This document shows, in pieces, positions 1 to 13,000 of a stretch of DNA of 64,000 nt (its first letter is position 1; each line of letters begins with the position of its first letter). Position numbers and translations under genes: made by a program. Under the pieces are notes generated by a model that saw only the letters and a list, made by a program, of their open reading frames with translations, was not told the origin of the DNA and searched no databases. Source of the stretch: Bombus terrestris (taxonomy: Eukaryota; Arthropoda; Insecta; Hymenoptera; Apidae). The DNA lies in the NCBI RefSeq assembly GCF_910591885.1, contig NC_063273.1, positions 3,038,001-3,102,000 on the forward strand. The letters run 5' to 3'.

Positions 1-3000
1 AGCAAAGTCGAAATTAATTTTAAAATGAAATTCAACGGGTGCAATGGATTCAATTACACGCACGTGTTTTTCCCCTTTCAGAGGTGAAACTGAAATTCTA
101 CAGCGGACTATCGTCTCTTTATTGAACGAATAAACCAAGTACAGGTAACTTTCGTACAACGGGGGAGTTAAGTTTCAATGAAATGTCGCGTTATAAAAAT
201 CGCATTACGCGAGATTCAGATTACGTTACCTTATAAAAACGGACTTGTCAAATAAAATGTAAATTCTATCTACCAAAGAAATATTATTACGAAACGTATC
301 GTAATTCGACGTCAATGTTTTATATCCGTTTCCAGAAAAGTTTTACGTGATTTGATGTAAAGAAACGAAGATTTATTCAATCAGATAAGGTGTACACGGA
401 GAACGGGGCTTCATTTCAATAACATTTCTACAGAGTTACTCGTCTGTAGGGAAAATTCCATTGAATATAGGGGTCCATTTTGTACGAAGTTATTTGACGC
501 TCGATTAATGATACGAACATTACGGTACACGCCCACCCTAAACCCATGTCTCAACCCTTACACGGCTAAGTACCATCGTGGTATTATGCGATTTTGCGAA
601 CGATAGATCCGCATAATCCGTAAAGGATCGTGACCGAGAGAGAGAGAGAGCTGCGTAGGTGAAAAGTTGAGAAAGACACAGTAACCCCTCGTGTTGTGTG
701 CAATCGTTTAATCGCCAACCCTATAGAAGCTATGTCTGTTTATCTTTTACTTATCATTCGTACTAGAAATGAAGACTGAATATTTTTTACATATTCTTTT
801 AAAAGTTGTAAAAATTTTAAAAGTTCATGTTTAAGAATACGCTAACAACAAATAATGGGAACATTATTAATTTTATTCTGTTTCGAACGACGAATATTGG
901 AAACGTTATAACACAAATGTTTATACAAATTCAATACACTTTTGCGTATTTAAATTTCCCATAAATTCACGAAAATCGACATTCTTATGATATCCGGATT
1001 AAATCATTTAGATTAATGGATTATATAAAACATCAAATTGTTAGACATTTAACGTAAATGTAAGAAATTTAGTTGGCAATATTTATACATTAGAAAGGAA
1101 TATTTCTCATACAAGTTACGTATCCAAGACACGAAACTCCGCTGCTCGAAACAGGTCCATGGCAGACAAGGAGTTAGCAGATCTGTTCACAGCATAACTG
1201 TTTTTGTGAAAACCTGTTCTATCGGAAAGTTACTCTGGACCGAGTATTTTTCTCACGGCATTTGACCACTAGTCATCTTACGAAACGCGTACGAGATGCG
1301 TGGAAATATATCCACCCTTGACGAGTTCGGAGGGATGAAACTGGCCAGGGCAGATTTAATAACTTTCAACAATTTTGCATATGACGATTCGTTTATCATG
1401 CTTGACCACTGGCTTTTACAATATTTAAACATACTATGTCATTTTTTAATTTGATACATTTTACAAAAATTCCATATTTCTGTATATACGTGGAAAATAA
1501 TGCAAAATTAAACAGTAAGAATTTCATTACATAAAATGAAAATTAATAATAGAAGAAATATTATTGCAGAAATGTAGCAATAAACAATGGCAACTAAAGT
1601 ATGATACGTGAAATAAGAACAAAGATTTCTGACAATACTGATAAAATCTAACAGACGTATTATTATAAATAATTAATATTCAAATTCTACGTTATCTATT
1701 CACAAGTTTTTTCGTCCTGAGATATTTATTGTAAAAGTACTTAAACAGCAAAAGAGTAGCTAATACGAAAAATTAACGAGCAGTGTAAACTCATTTAAAA
1801 TAAGCTAATACTACAAATATTAAAAATTACATGAAATAATTAAATAAATCGAACAAACTAAAACTTTAATGCAACGGTACTAAAAATCTATCTCCATTTC
1901 TGATCCCGACGAGTTTGCAGTTTGCAAATCCCTCTTCACAAGTATACAACTATAAACCTTGTTACTATGAATAATGCATTGACAAAACGCAAACCACACT
2001 CGTAAATGCGCATAAAAATGATCCCTACCACAAACTTTACCACGAAGGTTGCAAAACTTCTCGATCATTTTGTCCACGTAGGTAAACGAGTTATCGTGTT
2101 ATCCGTTACCCGTCAAAGAAGAAGAAAAGGCAAAGAAAGAGAATAAAAATGCACAATTTGTTCTGGAAATTTGAGACGAGAGCATCGATAGCTTGATACT
2201 ATGACACGTATCCGAAGATAAAAAGGAACCTGTTCTTCCGAAGGCTAGGGGTGACGCAGCGCTGGACCACCCTACGTTCTCACGGTGTCGCGGACCAATG
2301 GACATCATCCGTGCTGCCGAGAAAAAAGAGAACAAGTCTTCGCGGGGTGGGGAATGTTTAGAATTTGAAAAAGAAAATTCCACTTCCTAATTGCGTGCAT
2401 TAACGGCAAAGAACTGGTTCCGCGTATTTCAAGAGACGAAAATCTGGGTCTGTTGGTCAGTATCGGGGATGCTGCGGTCCACGCAGCATCCCTCTTGCTC
2501 GTAAAGTAATTTTTCATAATCCAACAGTTTGTAACAGTTCTCGACCGTCGTGACAAACTACATTACTCGGCTCATAAACAAATTTTTATTACTCGTTTCG
2601 ATACGTTTCGACACCAGTAAAATATAATTTCTTTGGACGATTTGATCGTAAAGTATTTTATGTGTAAAGTTTTACGGTTCTGTACAATTTAGTGTTTGGA
2701 AAAATTGAAGAAACAGTGACTTCGATGATCGTTCTACATCTCCGTTACTATAATGGTGAGTATTTTTTCATTTTTCTTGTGTAACGTTATCAACTAAAAT
2801 CATCATATCGTCTTGTAGCAAAATATAGATTAGGTAAAAGAAAGTGTTGATTACTTGATACATTTTTACTTAAAACGAAAAGAATATTTCTCTGTAATAA
2901 TTCTCTAAAAATAATTCTACGATATAGTTTGCTAAAATCGATATTATTTAATCACATCTCATTTTACAATACTCGATCGTCTCATACAAAATTTCAAATT

Positions 3001-5349
3001 TGCTAAATTTTTATTACAATTCCTTTGTTTCTCTAAACGACTTCGTATAACTTCGAGCGTTCTAACCGAATCAATTAAAACGATCCCATACTTTTACGAT
3101 ATAACAACTTCAAAAAGCATCGTCGAGGCGTATAGTTTAACAACTTTGTCTGCCAACTTTTATCACAATCTATTATTAAATAATAACCTTGATGTGATAT
3201 CGATCGATAATTGAAATTCGAAAGAAAAAAGGAAGAAGAACGATTCGGAGAGTCAAATTCGCAGCTTTGGCGTAGGAATTGGTCAAGCAACTTCATTGAA
3301 ACAAAATATCGAACTCTCTATCGAAACATTATATTCCGACGGAGCAAGCAAAGGAGCTTCGGAGTAATATTCGACGCAAAGCAATATCGCGTTACATGCA
3401 GTACCATGTTCGATACTCGTGACCGAGCTAGTTTAAGGTTAGAATTATTGATCTAATACTCTGAGGAAGCTAAGCCGAGTGTCTACGTCGGCCGTGAACG
3501 TATCTTATATTTCCCATACCATCGGCCACCCCCAACTGAGCTCAAAGCTTCGAGCTTCGCAGCCCCAAAAGGAACCCAATAATTAATCGCGTCCCAAGCG
3601 AAACACCCTCGAATAGAAGCAGTCTATCACTAGATGCTAAATAGATTCTCCATACAGTTACGTCGAGGCGTATAAAATCATATCATGATTATCAGTTTCT
3701 TCAACTATTCTTTGAAATACGTGACGGGAAACCCTTGGTATATTCCAGTTTCCTGACATTTATTTCCCAGAGAAAAGCAGAGAGACAAAAAGCTCTTCTT
3801 TTACTTTCTTCCTGTCTGATGAAGGAAAAGGTTCATAAGCGTATTTTATTTAAATTACTCAAGTACCGTTCCTTTTTCCTCTCGGGTAAAAAGTTACGTT
3901 CAGTTTTTTGCCTTTCTGAATAATACGTTTCTCTTTAGTGATTCTAGGTAGAGCGAAAGATTTTTACATCTGACTGAATCGCTTCTCAGATACAAAGAAT
4001 ATAGTAGCAATTTAATATGAATGTAGACATTTCGCGTTCTTTAATTTAATCTGACTGAGGATGTATCGGAATGTAGAAATAAGTTTAAACACATCTGTTC
4101 GTCTTTCGAATCGTTCGAACTATTATCCTTTTCCTTTCAAACTTGAATTCTCTTTTAGCCTGCAGTAAAAATGTACAAGATTCCTTAAAATGGTATATCC
4201 TTTTTCCCAATATACACATATACGATAAAATTACTCGTATTCTATTAAACAATAACAATTAAGAAACCTAATTTTCTTCTGACTTGCAAAAGATCACAAC
4301 AACGGATAAATCGTAAAAAAGGAAGTACAGTTTGCGACGTGGAAAGATGGAAGTGAATACTTTGGAAAAGTATAGTCGATCGGAAGCAATTAGGAACACG
4401 AGGTCGCGCGAGCATCGACAAACACCGGCAAATTAGATACATACGCGGAAAGGGGTTGAACCTTAGACGAAGTGTTAGGTCGGTCAAGCCAGGTTGGAAA
4501 CTACGTGCGGCCGGTGATTACGTCGATCGTCGAAAGAACAAACTCCGGATTGGATTAAGCACACGGCTGCACCGGCACCTTCCCCATTTACTGGCCGTGG
4601 CCGGCGCCGCCGCCACGGTTTACCATAAAGTTTACAACTTCTGTCAAGCTCCGTGGCTGCTGTAACCGTACTAGAATGACGACAGACCGACCCTTTGGTC
4701 GTCGGTGTCCCTCTACGATCCGCACACTTATGTCCACCCATACTGCACCTTACGACCATGTATGCACACGCTCAACGGCTCTGCATCGGTAAACTTAACG
4801 ATTACGCTCATTGTCCGTCGAAAACCTCCTGATCGCTCGCAATTTGGGTGAATCTCGATTCTAGAACGGATACTTAATCATCCCGAGTGTTCCTATTGAC
4901 GTTGGACGATGAAAATTTCGAGTTAAGAGAAGTGATACGTGGATTTGAAGGTGTTTGGCTACTTTAAGAAAAAATATATTATGTTTTCTTGGTGAATGGA
5001 TTAAAGGAAGTAATTCTTTGTTATATTTTCATGTGATTTCTTTTTTTCGTAAAATTCAATCCTGAAAGGATTAAAGAATCAAAACGTAGAATAAAATAAA
5101 CGCGTTAAAATGAATTTACAATCTATCCATTAAAAGAGTAAAGACAAATGATCAAAGTTACGCGCAAATTCATTAAGATCCAAAATTATATTAAATTATC
5201 GACAAGACAGCTGCGAAACTATCAAGCAACTTCCCATTTTCAACGAAGAAGAATCCGATACCAAAAATCGACGTCGTTAGATACGCACGAAGAAGCATAC
5301 GAAACTACCATCGTAACTTGCATGGTGGAGCAAACGAAGCCTCTAGGCT
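1..5349. other. Gene-free AT-rich DNA with a few CpG-rich patches
   Basis: No conserved coding sequence, tRNA or rRNA was recognised. CpG-rich patches occur near 2220-2480, 3460-3600 and 4380-4760. A 14-nt string CGTCGAGGCGTATA appears at 3121 and 3661 but is not more than chance would give. ORFs in this stretch are short and resemble no family known to me. Confidence 0.4.
635..650. repeat. (GA)8 microsatellite
   Basis: A short pure GA run on the plus strand; such runs can be GAGA-factor sites in insects, which is an inference only. Confidence 0.85.
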
Positions 5350-7250
5350 AATCATAATGAAACGCAGCATCCCCCTGCAACGGACGGTTCGCCTGGGTCT
5401 TTCGGCACGAGGGTCGGTCATCCACCCTCTCCTTAATTCACAACTAAGATGGCAGTCGGTCGGTCGGCCATTTAGTTTCGCCGTCCCTCCAGGACTTCTT
5501 ACGCCGATAAAAGCTCACCGCAGCTAGGCGTCGGGGCTTGTTGGAGTCACAGACAGTTGCAACGGGGGAAGTGAGAACCGTACAGTCATCGACTCCGTGT
5601 AACATCGGGGCCAGGATAATTTTCTCAATTTCACAGTGTCTCCCGCGGGGTCAGTCGTTAAGGGCTCTAAGTGAGATTCCAGGGGTTGAGGAAGGTTTCG
5701 GGAAAGGGCTGGTAAGGGTTAGACCGTAAGATAGTTTGATAGGCTTGGTTGCCAGGAGACCTCTAAGGCCCTAGCGTGGCTACCTAATGCCGAGAAAGGC
5801 TGCTGCGAATACATATGTACTTCGAGCTTATAAGTGATCCCGCCTATGTATCTGCCATGGCACAGCCTATCTATCGGGCAGAACCGGGAAACAGCAAATA
5901 TCGATGCAAATTAAATGATGTTCCTGCCTCAGAGATGTTAGGCTTTAAGGATCGTACAATAGACTGTTAATGTTTAAGAGAATTCTGTCTCTTGATAGTC
6001 TAGGAACGTCCACGCCGAATAATACGGGATCTACAGAGAGGTCGGAACGTAAAATGTCCCCAATGCGAGAGTTTTACGACGAAGTTAAAAATTTTCTCCG
6101 GGACGGTACGAGAGAACAATCGCTACGGGACTAGCCGAGGTATCGAGTAACCGATGGTGGAAGTGGAACAATCGAGCGAACTAGAACAATTCGTCGGAAA
6201 CTTGTTGAACTTTCTTCAACGCGTGCACCGTATGCTCCTCGATGAGCCCCCTCAAAGTCAAATGTGCCGAACGAATATCGAATAGATGAGCGACAATAGA
6301 CGACGCGAAGTTGAAATAATCAAAATAGAACGATGAAATTAGAAATGGAAACCATCTAATGTAATATAGACATAGTGCTAATAACTACAATTTTCGATTC
6401 TTATAAGCATTTTTTTATCTACTCTATACCGTTTCAACGCGTTAATTTATAATACAACTGGCGAAATTTTGAATCTTGTTATTTTGTATCAATGAATATA
6501 GAGATAAAAAGAACTTCCAGTATCGCATCAAAATCTATGTTAGGGGAACTGGAGAGTTAAAATATTCTAAACGATCAAAAAGTAGAAATTTTATATAGGA
6601 GATTCGATCGATAAATTAAAGATTAACGAGCACTGAAAGAGCGAAAAATGATCTCACGTAGGTGCATCGCTAACGATTCACCAAGGATTTCTTGCGTGAA
6701 CGATTTTAGCGAGCCGGCATTAATGTTGTATAATGTACTGACATGCATACCTGACAGACAACGAGTATAAGGCTACAGATACTCTCGTGGCCAATGGCTG
6801 AACGTGGTAGTCCTGTACAGAACAGTTTTACCGATAAGACCCGGCGTGTTTAACAGCCGCCGGCTAAAGCACCGCTTCTCCACCCCCGCGCTCTCTTAAC
6901 CATCACGTTCATTCACCATGGGACGTAGACTGGGTGTTACATTCTATACACGCACAGAACTAGATTCTATAAAACTGTCGCAGCTATGACGTCAGGAACG
7001 ACCGACATGGTTGCGGTTTAGCGGTGAAAGTTGTCTCGCATGGTGGAAAACGCGAGATTTCTGATGCTTCTTGACTTTCTCTCTAAAGAGAATGCCTGTG
7101 ACAGGAAATGTGAAATTTTCCACTTTGTAATCGAACTCTAATTGAGCAGCGAATTAACGCTAATAACCTACGACGAATGGCAATTTCGATGAAAAATATG
7201 AAAACGAAATGATTACGAATTATAAAAAGAGAAATGAGTTAATGCTTTAC
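5350..7250. other. CpG-rich non-coding island with core-promoter-like motifs
   Basis: The part from 5350 to about 5900 is clearly GC- and CpG-rich. The part from 6840 to 7060 contains TATAAAA at 6968-6974 followed 26 nt later by a TCAGG initiator-like match next to a CRE palindrome TGACGTCA (6987-6994). This could be the promoter of an unrecognised transcript, but I found no supported coding exon. The remainder is AT-rich. Confidence 0.3.
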
Positions 7251-8400
7251 AACGTATAAAATTGAAATAAAACAAATAAATCATCCTCTAGCTCTAAATT
7301 AACAATCATTAAAGAGTAGATGTAGCACGCGGACAAGTGCAACAAATCTATGCAAGAAATCCCATTGAAGCTCGGTATAAATCTCGCGGTCGAGTAAAAA
7401 AGAAGTTTTTCAAGGTTACGCTCGGAAGCGAGAAAAGAGAAGAAGAAAAAAAAGAGGGAGGAACAGCTGAAAGGCGGGTTTTCTTCGGTCCAGCGGGACT
7501 CGCACAGCCAGCTCCTGGAGCGCAAGAAACGACCTTAGACCTGGATCAATAGAAGAAGGGGGGTTGGTACTCTCCTAGAGGAGAGGGGCGGGTGTAAGGG
7601 GTAAACGAGCAGCAAAGGAGGGGGTAGCAGCCAAGAGGGTACTGGCGGTAAGAGGTATGGAAGGGGGTGAAGTGGAAAAATCTTAGGTTTCCCGCACGGT
7701 GGCGGAGGGAGACTGCTCGAGGATCTAGGTGGGGGTAACCTTAGACAAGAGGCGTGGTCTGTTCCTATTCTCACCCCCGGGTTTCCACGGAGAAGCAACC
7801 CTTATAGCCGACGTGGAGGCCATGGACGTCAACTAGTATGATCACGAGAACAGATGTCGAGATCGTGCGAGATAACCGTGTAATATCCTTAAAATTCCCG
7901 TTTCTTCCACCCCTTTGTTCGTATCTTCCTCGCGTTCTCGAAATTTTCTTCTTTCCCCAAAACGTTTCTTCTCTTTGTCCTTTGGCCCTGTGCCAACTTC
8001 TCGTACGTCCACTGAACGGCCCTTTTCGCACCAAGAGAATCGCGTTCACGATGGAATTCAGCACCGAGAACCGAGCGGACAACGCGTCTACAGCAACGTC
8101 GAACGAGAGTCTCGCGGCGGAGCTTTTTTATCGGCTAACCGGTAGACGAAGCTCGAAGAGTAAAACGAACCCGTGGCAGCCGTGCTTTTTTACGGCGCAT
8201 GCGGGCGTTTCAGCAGGAACGAAGTGGGGGTCAAAAGAGAATCGAACTCGACCGCTTGTTTTCCACCCTTCGCCCCGCGGCCTCGATTACGGTAACGGAT
8301 TTTATTTGGGGAAACTTCGGCGACGCGGATCAGTTATCGATCCGACATAAAATCGTCGGAAAAGGGAACAGATAATATCCTGACCTAGAATCACGATAAA
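7251..8400. other. GC-rich island containing an unassigned 170-codon ORF
   Basis: Purine-rich at about 7395-7470, then CpG-rich to about 8340. A plus-strand ORF runs from an ATG at 7838 to 8350 (170 codons). Its product has no domain, signal peptide or repeat I can name. GC-rich DNA lacks stop codons, so the ORF may be accidental. Confidence 0.3.
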
Positions 8401-9300
8401 CGAACGGACGAACGTTTCTTAAACAGAGTGAGAATAGATTCGATAAAAATGTATTTGACTCTTTGGTTTCTAATTTTATATATAAATTTACGTTATAATG
8501 TAATGTAATATAATACAAATATAAATATAATTTAGTGAATTCTAAAAGAATTTTTATTAGATTTTTATGCAACGTTCACAAGATCGTGGATTCGTCACAG
8601 TAGTCTGTCAAAAGACAAACCATTTAACTATTCTATTTGTTTCTACCCTTAATGTTGCTGAATTTCTCGAAATACAAGTGACTTACTTTCGCCTATTTGT
8701 GCCAATGAAATCACGAATTCGAAGATAAATTCTAATGTTCCTTAAATTAATTCAACTAACTAAAATACGTCCATGACACATAATCTTTTTGCGCTGTGGT
8801 TATAGAATTATTTAACTCAATAGGCAAACGATATCTGATTTGTCGTAAAATAAATATCACACTACATTTCCAATAAAAAAAAACTAAAATAGTAAAATAA
8901 CAACAACAATAATAAAAACACTACTTCTGTAGCTGTCGATACAACAAAATGTAGATTTAACATCAAAAAAAAAAAAAAAAAAAAAAAAAGGAAGAAGAGA
9001 AGAAAAAAGAAAAAATTTCATATCCGCTGGCTTTTTTCTAACAAATATATCGTACGTGTATTGGGACTTGTTACCATGAACATTTCATTCACTAAACCAT
9101 GAAATCCTGCAGCAACCAAAATCGTTACACAAAACTCTGTATGACACACAAACCGGTGAGCAAATGGACCACAAACAACGAAACCAAACCTCCTGGCAAA
9201 CAGGAATCCGCGTTGATTGCCTTTCGGATCCCGTCAAACGGTGAAAAAAGGTATACGAACGAACAGAGCGTACATGGTTCCCCTATGGAAACTTTAGTAC
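8401..9300. other. AT-rich non-coding DNA
   Basis: AT-rich sequence including the A25 run. No gene seen. Confidence 0.4.
8965..8989. repeat. A25 homopolymer followed by a polypurine tract
   Basis: Twenty-five consecutive adenines are followed by GGAAGAAGAGAAGAAAAAAG to about 9015. It could be the tail of an old retroposed copy, but no recognisable body or target duplication lies upstream. Confidence 0.9.
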
Positions 9301-10000
9301 AACGAAGGTAATCAACGAGCTTATCGACATGTAAATCGTACGATTCGTGACACGGACTTCTGATCGTGCGTGGCGTTACACAGAGAGAGGAGAGCGTCGC
9401 GGGGTCCGCAACGGGTAGGCATTTACACGTGCAAATGTAGCAGTACGAAACGTTCATACATTTCGGTTACATTACCGTAGACATCATCGGATGTGTTGAC
9501 GGGAAATACGAGCATAACTCAACCGAGGCTACCTGCCGGGATTTCGCGAAAATCTCCCTCTCTGTCTCACTGTTTCTCTATCCGCCAACTATCTTTCTCT
9601 CTCTACGAAACGCGTCACGCATTTTCTGTCCCTCTCCGTCAGTCTCTGGTATACAGTCTCGCGCAATATGTGTGTACACGTATCTCCACTTCTATTTATC
9701 TCTGTCTATTTCATTCTCCACACCCCAAACCATCCCTCGACCCCATCGTCGTTCTCCCTCGTGCCGAACCCCTTTAGTTCCTCGCACCGTTTCCACCTCG
9801 ACGCTGTCTTTCCCTTCCTGTCTCTCTCTAACGTTGCACTGAGTGATGACGTCATTTCCTACGGAGCATTATACATCTCGCAGCATATTTCCGTCGACCG
9901 ATTAAGATTCGTCCGACATTCGGCTGCAAAATGAGATTTTCTGGCAACCCGGTCCCTCTTACGAATTCCAGACACCATCAGCGACGCGTTCGTGACACGA
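9301..10000. other. Pyrimidine-rich, CpG-containing island with a CRE palindrome
   Basis: From about 9540 to 9840 the plus strand is dominated by C and T (CTCTCT tracts). It ends with the 10-bp palindrome ATGACGTCAT at 9846-9855, an ATF/CREB-type site. The ORFs covering it are best explained by the lack of stop codons in pyrimidine-rich DNA. A promoter is possible; no transcript is supported. Confidence 0.35.
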
Positions 10001-13000
10001 AAAAAATAGAAATTGATCGAAATAATGCCACGAATTAGTCGACGATGGTTGCTGATGTGTACAGGTGTTAGGATTGAGAGGAGAAAGTATTTTCTGTCAC
10101 GACAGGTAACTTGATCGCGTAATAAGAAAGCTATTTGAGATAATTTAATACGATTATTAAAAATATACAGATGGTTTTGGGAAATTGACGTTAATTTCTA
10201 CTGAGATAAAAAGATGATCGTACATACTCGTTTGATTTAATATCACTTTAATTATAATCATCCACGTATTGTATATTTAGACACTTATTATATGCTAGTA
10301 GTTCTGGTAGGTCTTAACTTCCTCGTTTTTACGGTAATTCTATAATTACACGTTTGGAATTGTAAATTAAAATTTCTCGGGGAGGAATTACGAATAATCT
10401 TTATTCCATTTCTTTTAAATAAATAAATATTTAGAAGAAAATACGAAATGAACTACAATTATTATATCTAGAGATTTAAAGGAATTTAGGCGCATTGATG
10501 CAGATTGTTTCGTTAACACAGAAGTCCGAGGTTTCGTTGCAGTTTCATCAATTCAACAACAATTAGGCGATACGTAATAATAGTCTTTTTCAAACGTGTC
10601 CGACAACTACTTCGTGCCCGGTAAACGCACATTCGTACAATTTGCAATCTAAACGGTGAATGCGATGCTTTTACTGTTATGGGAACGTAAAAGGCGAATT
10701 GCCGTTGAATTACCATATTCCCTGCATCCTCGATATGCTGACAGTTTCTCACATAAGTGCGAAATCACCATTGCAAGATTCGAAAACGTGTTTATGCAAT
10801 CCAATACTTAATACCACTTGTATCGAAACCACTATATTTATAGCTCTACTATCATTTATCGTAATCGTTACAAAATTTATCCAATTGTAAGAGGAACTAA
10901 ATTACTGTAGACTCTAGAGCAAAAGCTAAACCGAAAAATGTATTATCGATAAAGATGACGTGATTTTTCAAAGCAGAACTCACGAAGCTATAGATGTCAA
11001 ATTATTATAACTATTGGATGATTCTATTGTCATTCCTATAAAATTTAATCATCGACATGAAATTGAGTATTTCAAAGCTCTGTGAAGGCTACTCGAAAGA
11101 ATTCATTGCCCAAAAGTATTCGAAAAATTTTCTAAAAAATTCTTTAAATAAATAATGGTATAGTTATCCTCTTGAAACTATAAATAGCTATAAAAGTCGT
11201 TGAAATGTTGTTCGATAAAAAACCTAATCGTTGAAGGTACTTTAAATTGTCCTTAAATTATACTATCTACTTTTCTCAAATGACCTAATATTTCCTACCG
11301 AACAACGTTGCTAAATTAAAATTTCAATCCACTTTCAAATACGCTTAAAGACGATAAGCACTTTAAAGTTCGCGAAGAGAGGAAATTTTTCGCACGGGAG
11401 TAAAGAAGATTTCTTACTCGTGAACTCGTTTTACTCTGTTTCCGGCGAGCACATTTGCACTTTTACTTAACGCTTGACGATCCTCGAACGGAGCAAGCTT
11501 TCTTTCGAGCTATTACCTGCTAAACGACCATCGGATTAAACGCTAGTCGCTTCAGATTGCGTGAAATACAAACCGAATTACATTCGACAAAGGTAATTTG
11601 ATATCCTTAAAAGAAGAAAGAGATCGCTGGAAATTAATTGAAAAGAACCTGTTACAATCATTAAAACTAATCATATTATATTCTAAACGAAGATCTTTTC
11701 TTCACTCCGTCGCTTACTTAAATAGTTATGACAGCTAAATTAGTTAGGATACAAGCAGCAATAATGAGACGCAAATAATAGAATATATGAAAAAGCAAAA
11801 ATTGTTTATATATTCGACTGTACCATACCTACGTGTTTCATCTTTATGATATATGCAACATTTGATTTCTAAGCCTTGTACAACACATTTCAAAGCAAGG
11901 GACACACGATTTAATATCGCAATCTCTTGTTCCCTATAATTCTTTTGTCATTTCTGCTCTTTTGGAAACAACGTGTATTATCGTATTAAAATTTAATTTA
12001 CAATAATCACGAACTGACTTCGTAAAGATATTAATTGGAATTCGGACAGAACAACGGAAAATTTGGCCCACGTCTCAATCGAATGTTGCTATAAATCACA
12101 CACGAAATTGAAGGAAAACAGCAGAGAAGAGGAAAGGAAAAGACTGCGAGTTGATACGGGGTCAACAAGTTTCGCAAAGAACCGGTTGGCCCGCAGCTCG
12201 ATAAAAAGTTGTCGCCACTGGTCGAGAACTTATCAGCGCGTAATTAACGGCGAAGCAAAGTCGTGTCGTGGCCGAGCAAAAAGCCTCTCGCACGGATACA
12301 ATCCCGTAAATTTCGGGACCGGACCAACCCCCTGTCCAATGGCGAGCAAGAAAATCCCTTGTTCGCTGTTTTGCACGCGTTCACGACGCGACGTGTTTGC
12401 CGGAATCAATTGTTGTTTCGGGGTTTGTTTGCGGCCGAACCGCGCCTCCCAATGAGCCAGCGCGGAAATATTACCGCAGCAACGCGAGAAATTACACAAT
12501 CACCATAGCTTTAATGCCGCTGGATCGTGTAACATTGAATCGGACGGCGAAACCGATGTCGCAGAGAGTCACTCGCGATTTGTAACGTTCGATGATGAAA
12601 TCAATTACAAATTAAGAATCGGGAACGTAAACTGTCTTCTTGAATTTGTATTTCTGAAGAATATCAAATCTGGGTTTGTATTTGTATTTTTGACATTTTT
12701 GTATTGAGGTTGGAAATGTAATTAATTAGTATACGAATTGAGAAAGGCAGACTTAGGACGTTATGACAAGACAAGCGCAACATCCAGGATTCAGTGACCC
12801 GGCAAAGCTATCAAAGGAATCAAAAACAATAATCACACAAAATTTCAGAATGAAAGCTTAATTAATGAAATGAATATTTCGAGTAGTTTCCCCTCTAATT
12901 TAACAGAGAGGAATTAATTAATTCTCCGTTAATGCATGTAACAGCATATCCAACGATTTAAGAAATACTAATTATTTCACAGTGGTGAACAATGAATTTT

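Noticed and set aside
3121..3674. 14-nt string CGTCGAGGCGTATA occurring twice 540 bp apart
   Set aside because: Several exact 14-mer matches are expected by chance in 64 kb, and the flanks do not match.
8965..9015. A25 run as the tail of a retroposed gene or SINE
   Set aside because: No recognisable body, RNA polymerase III box pair or flanking target duplication was seen next to it.
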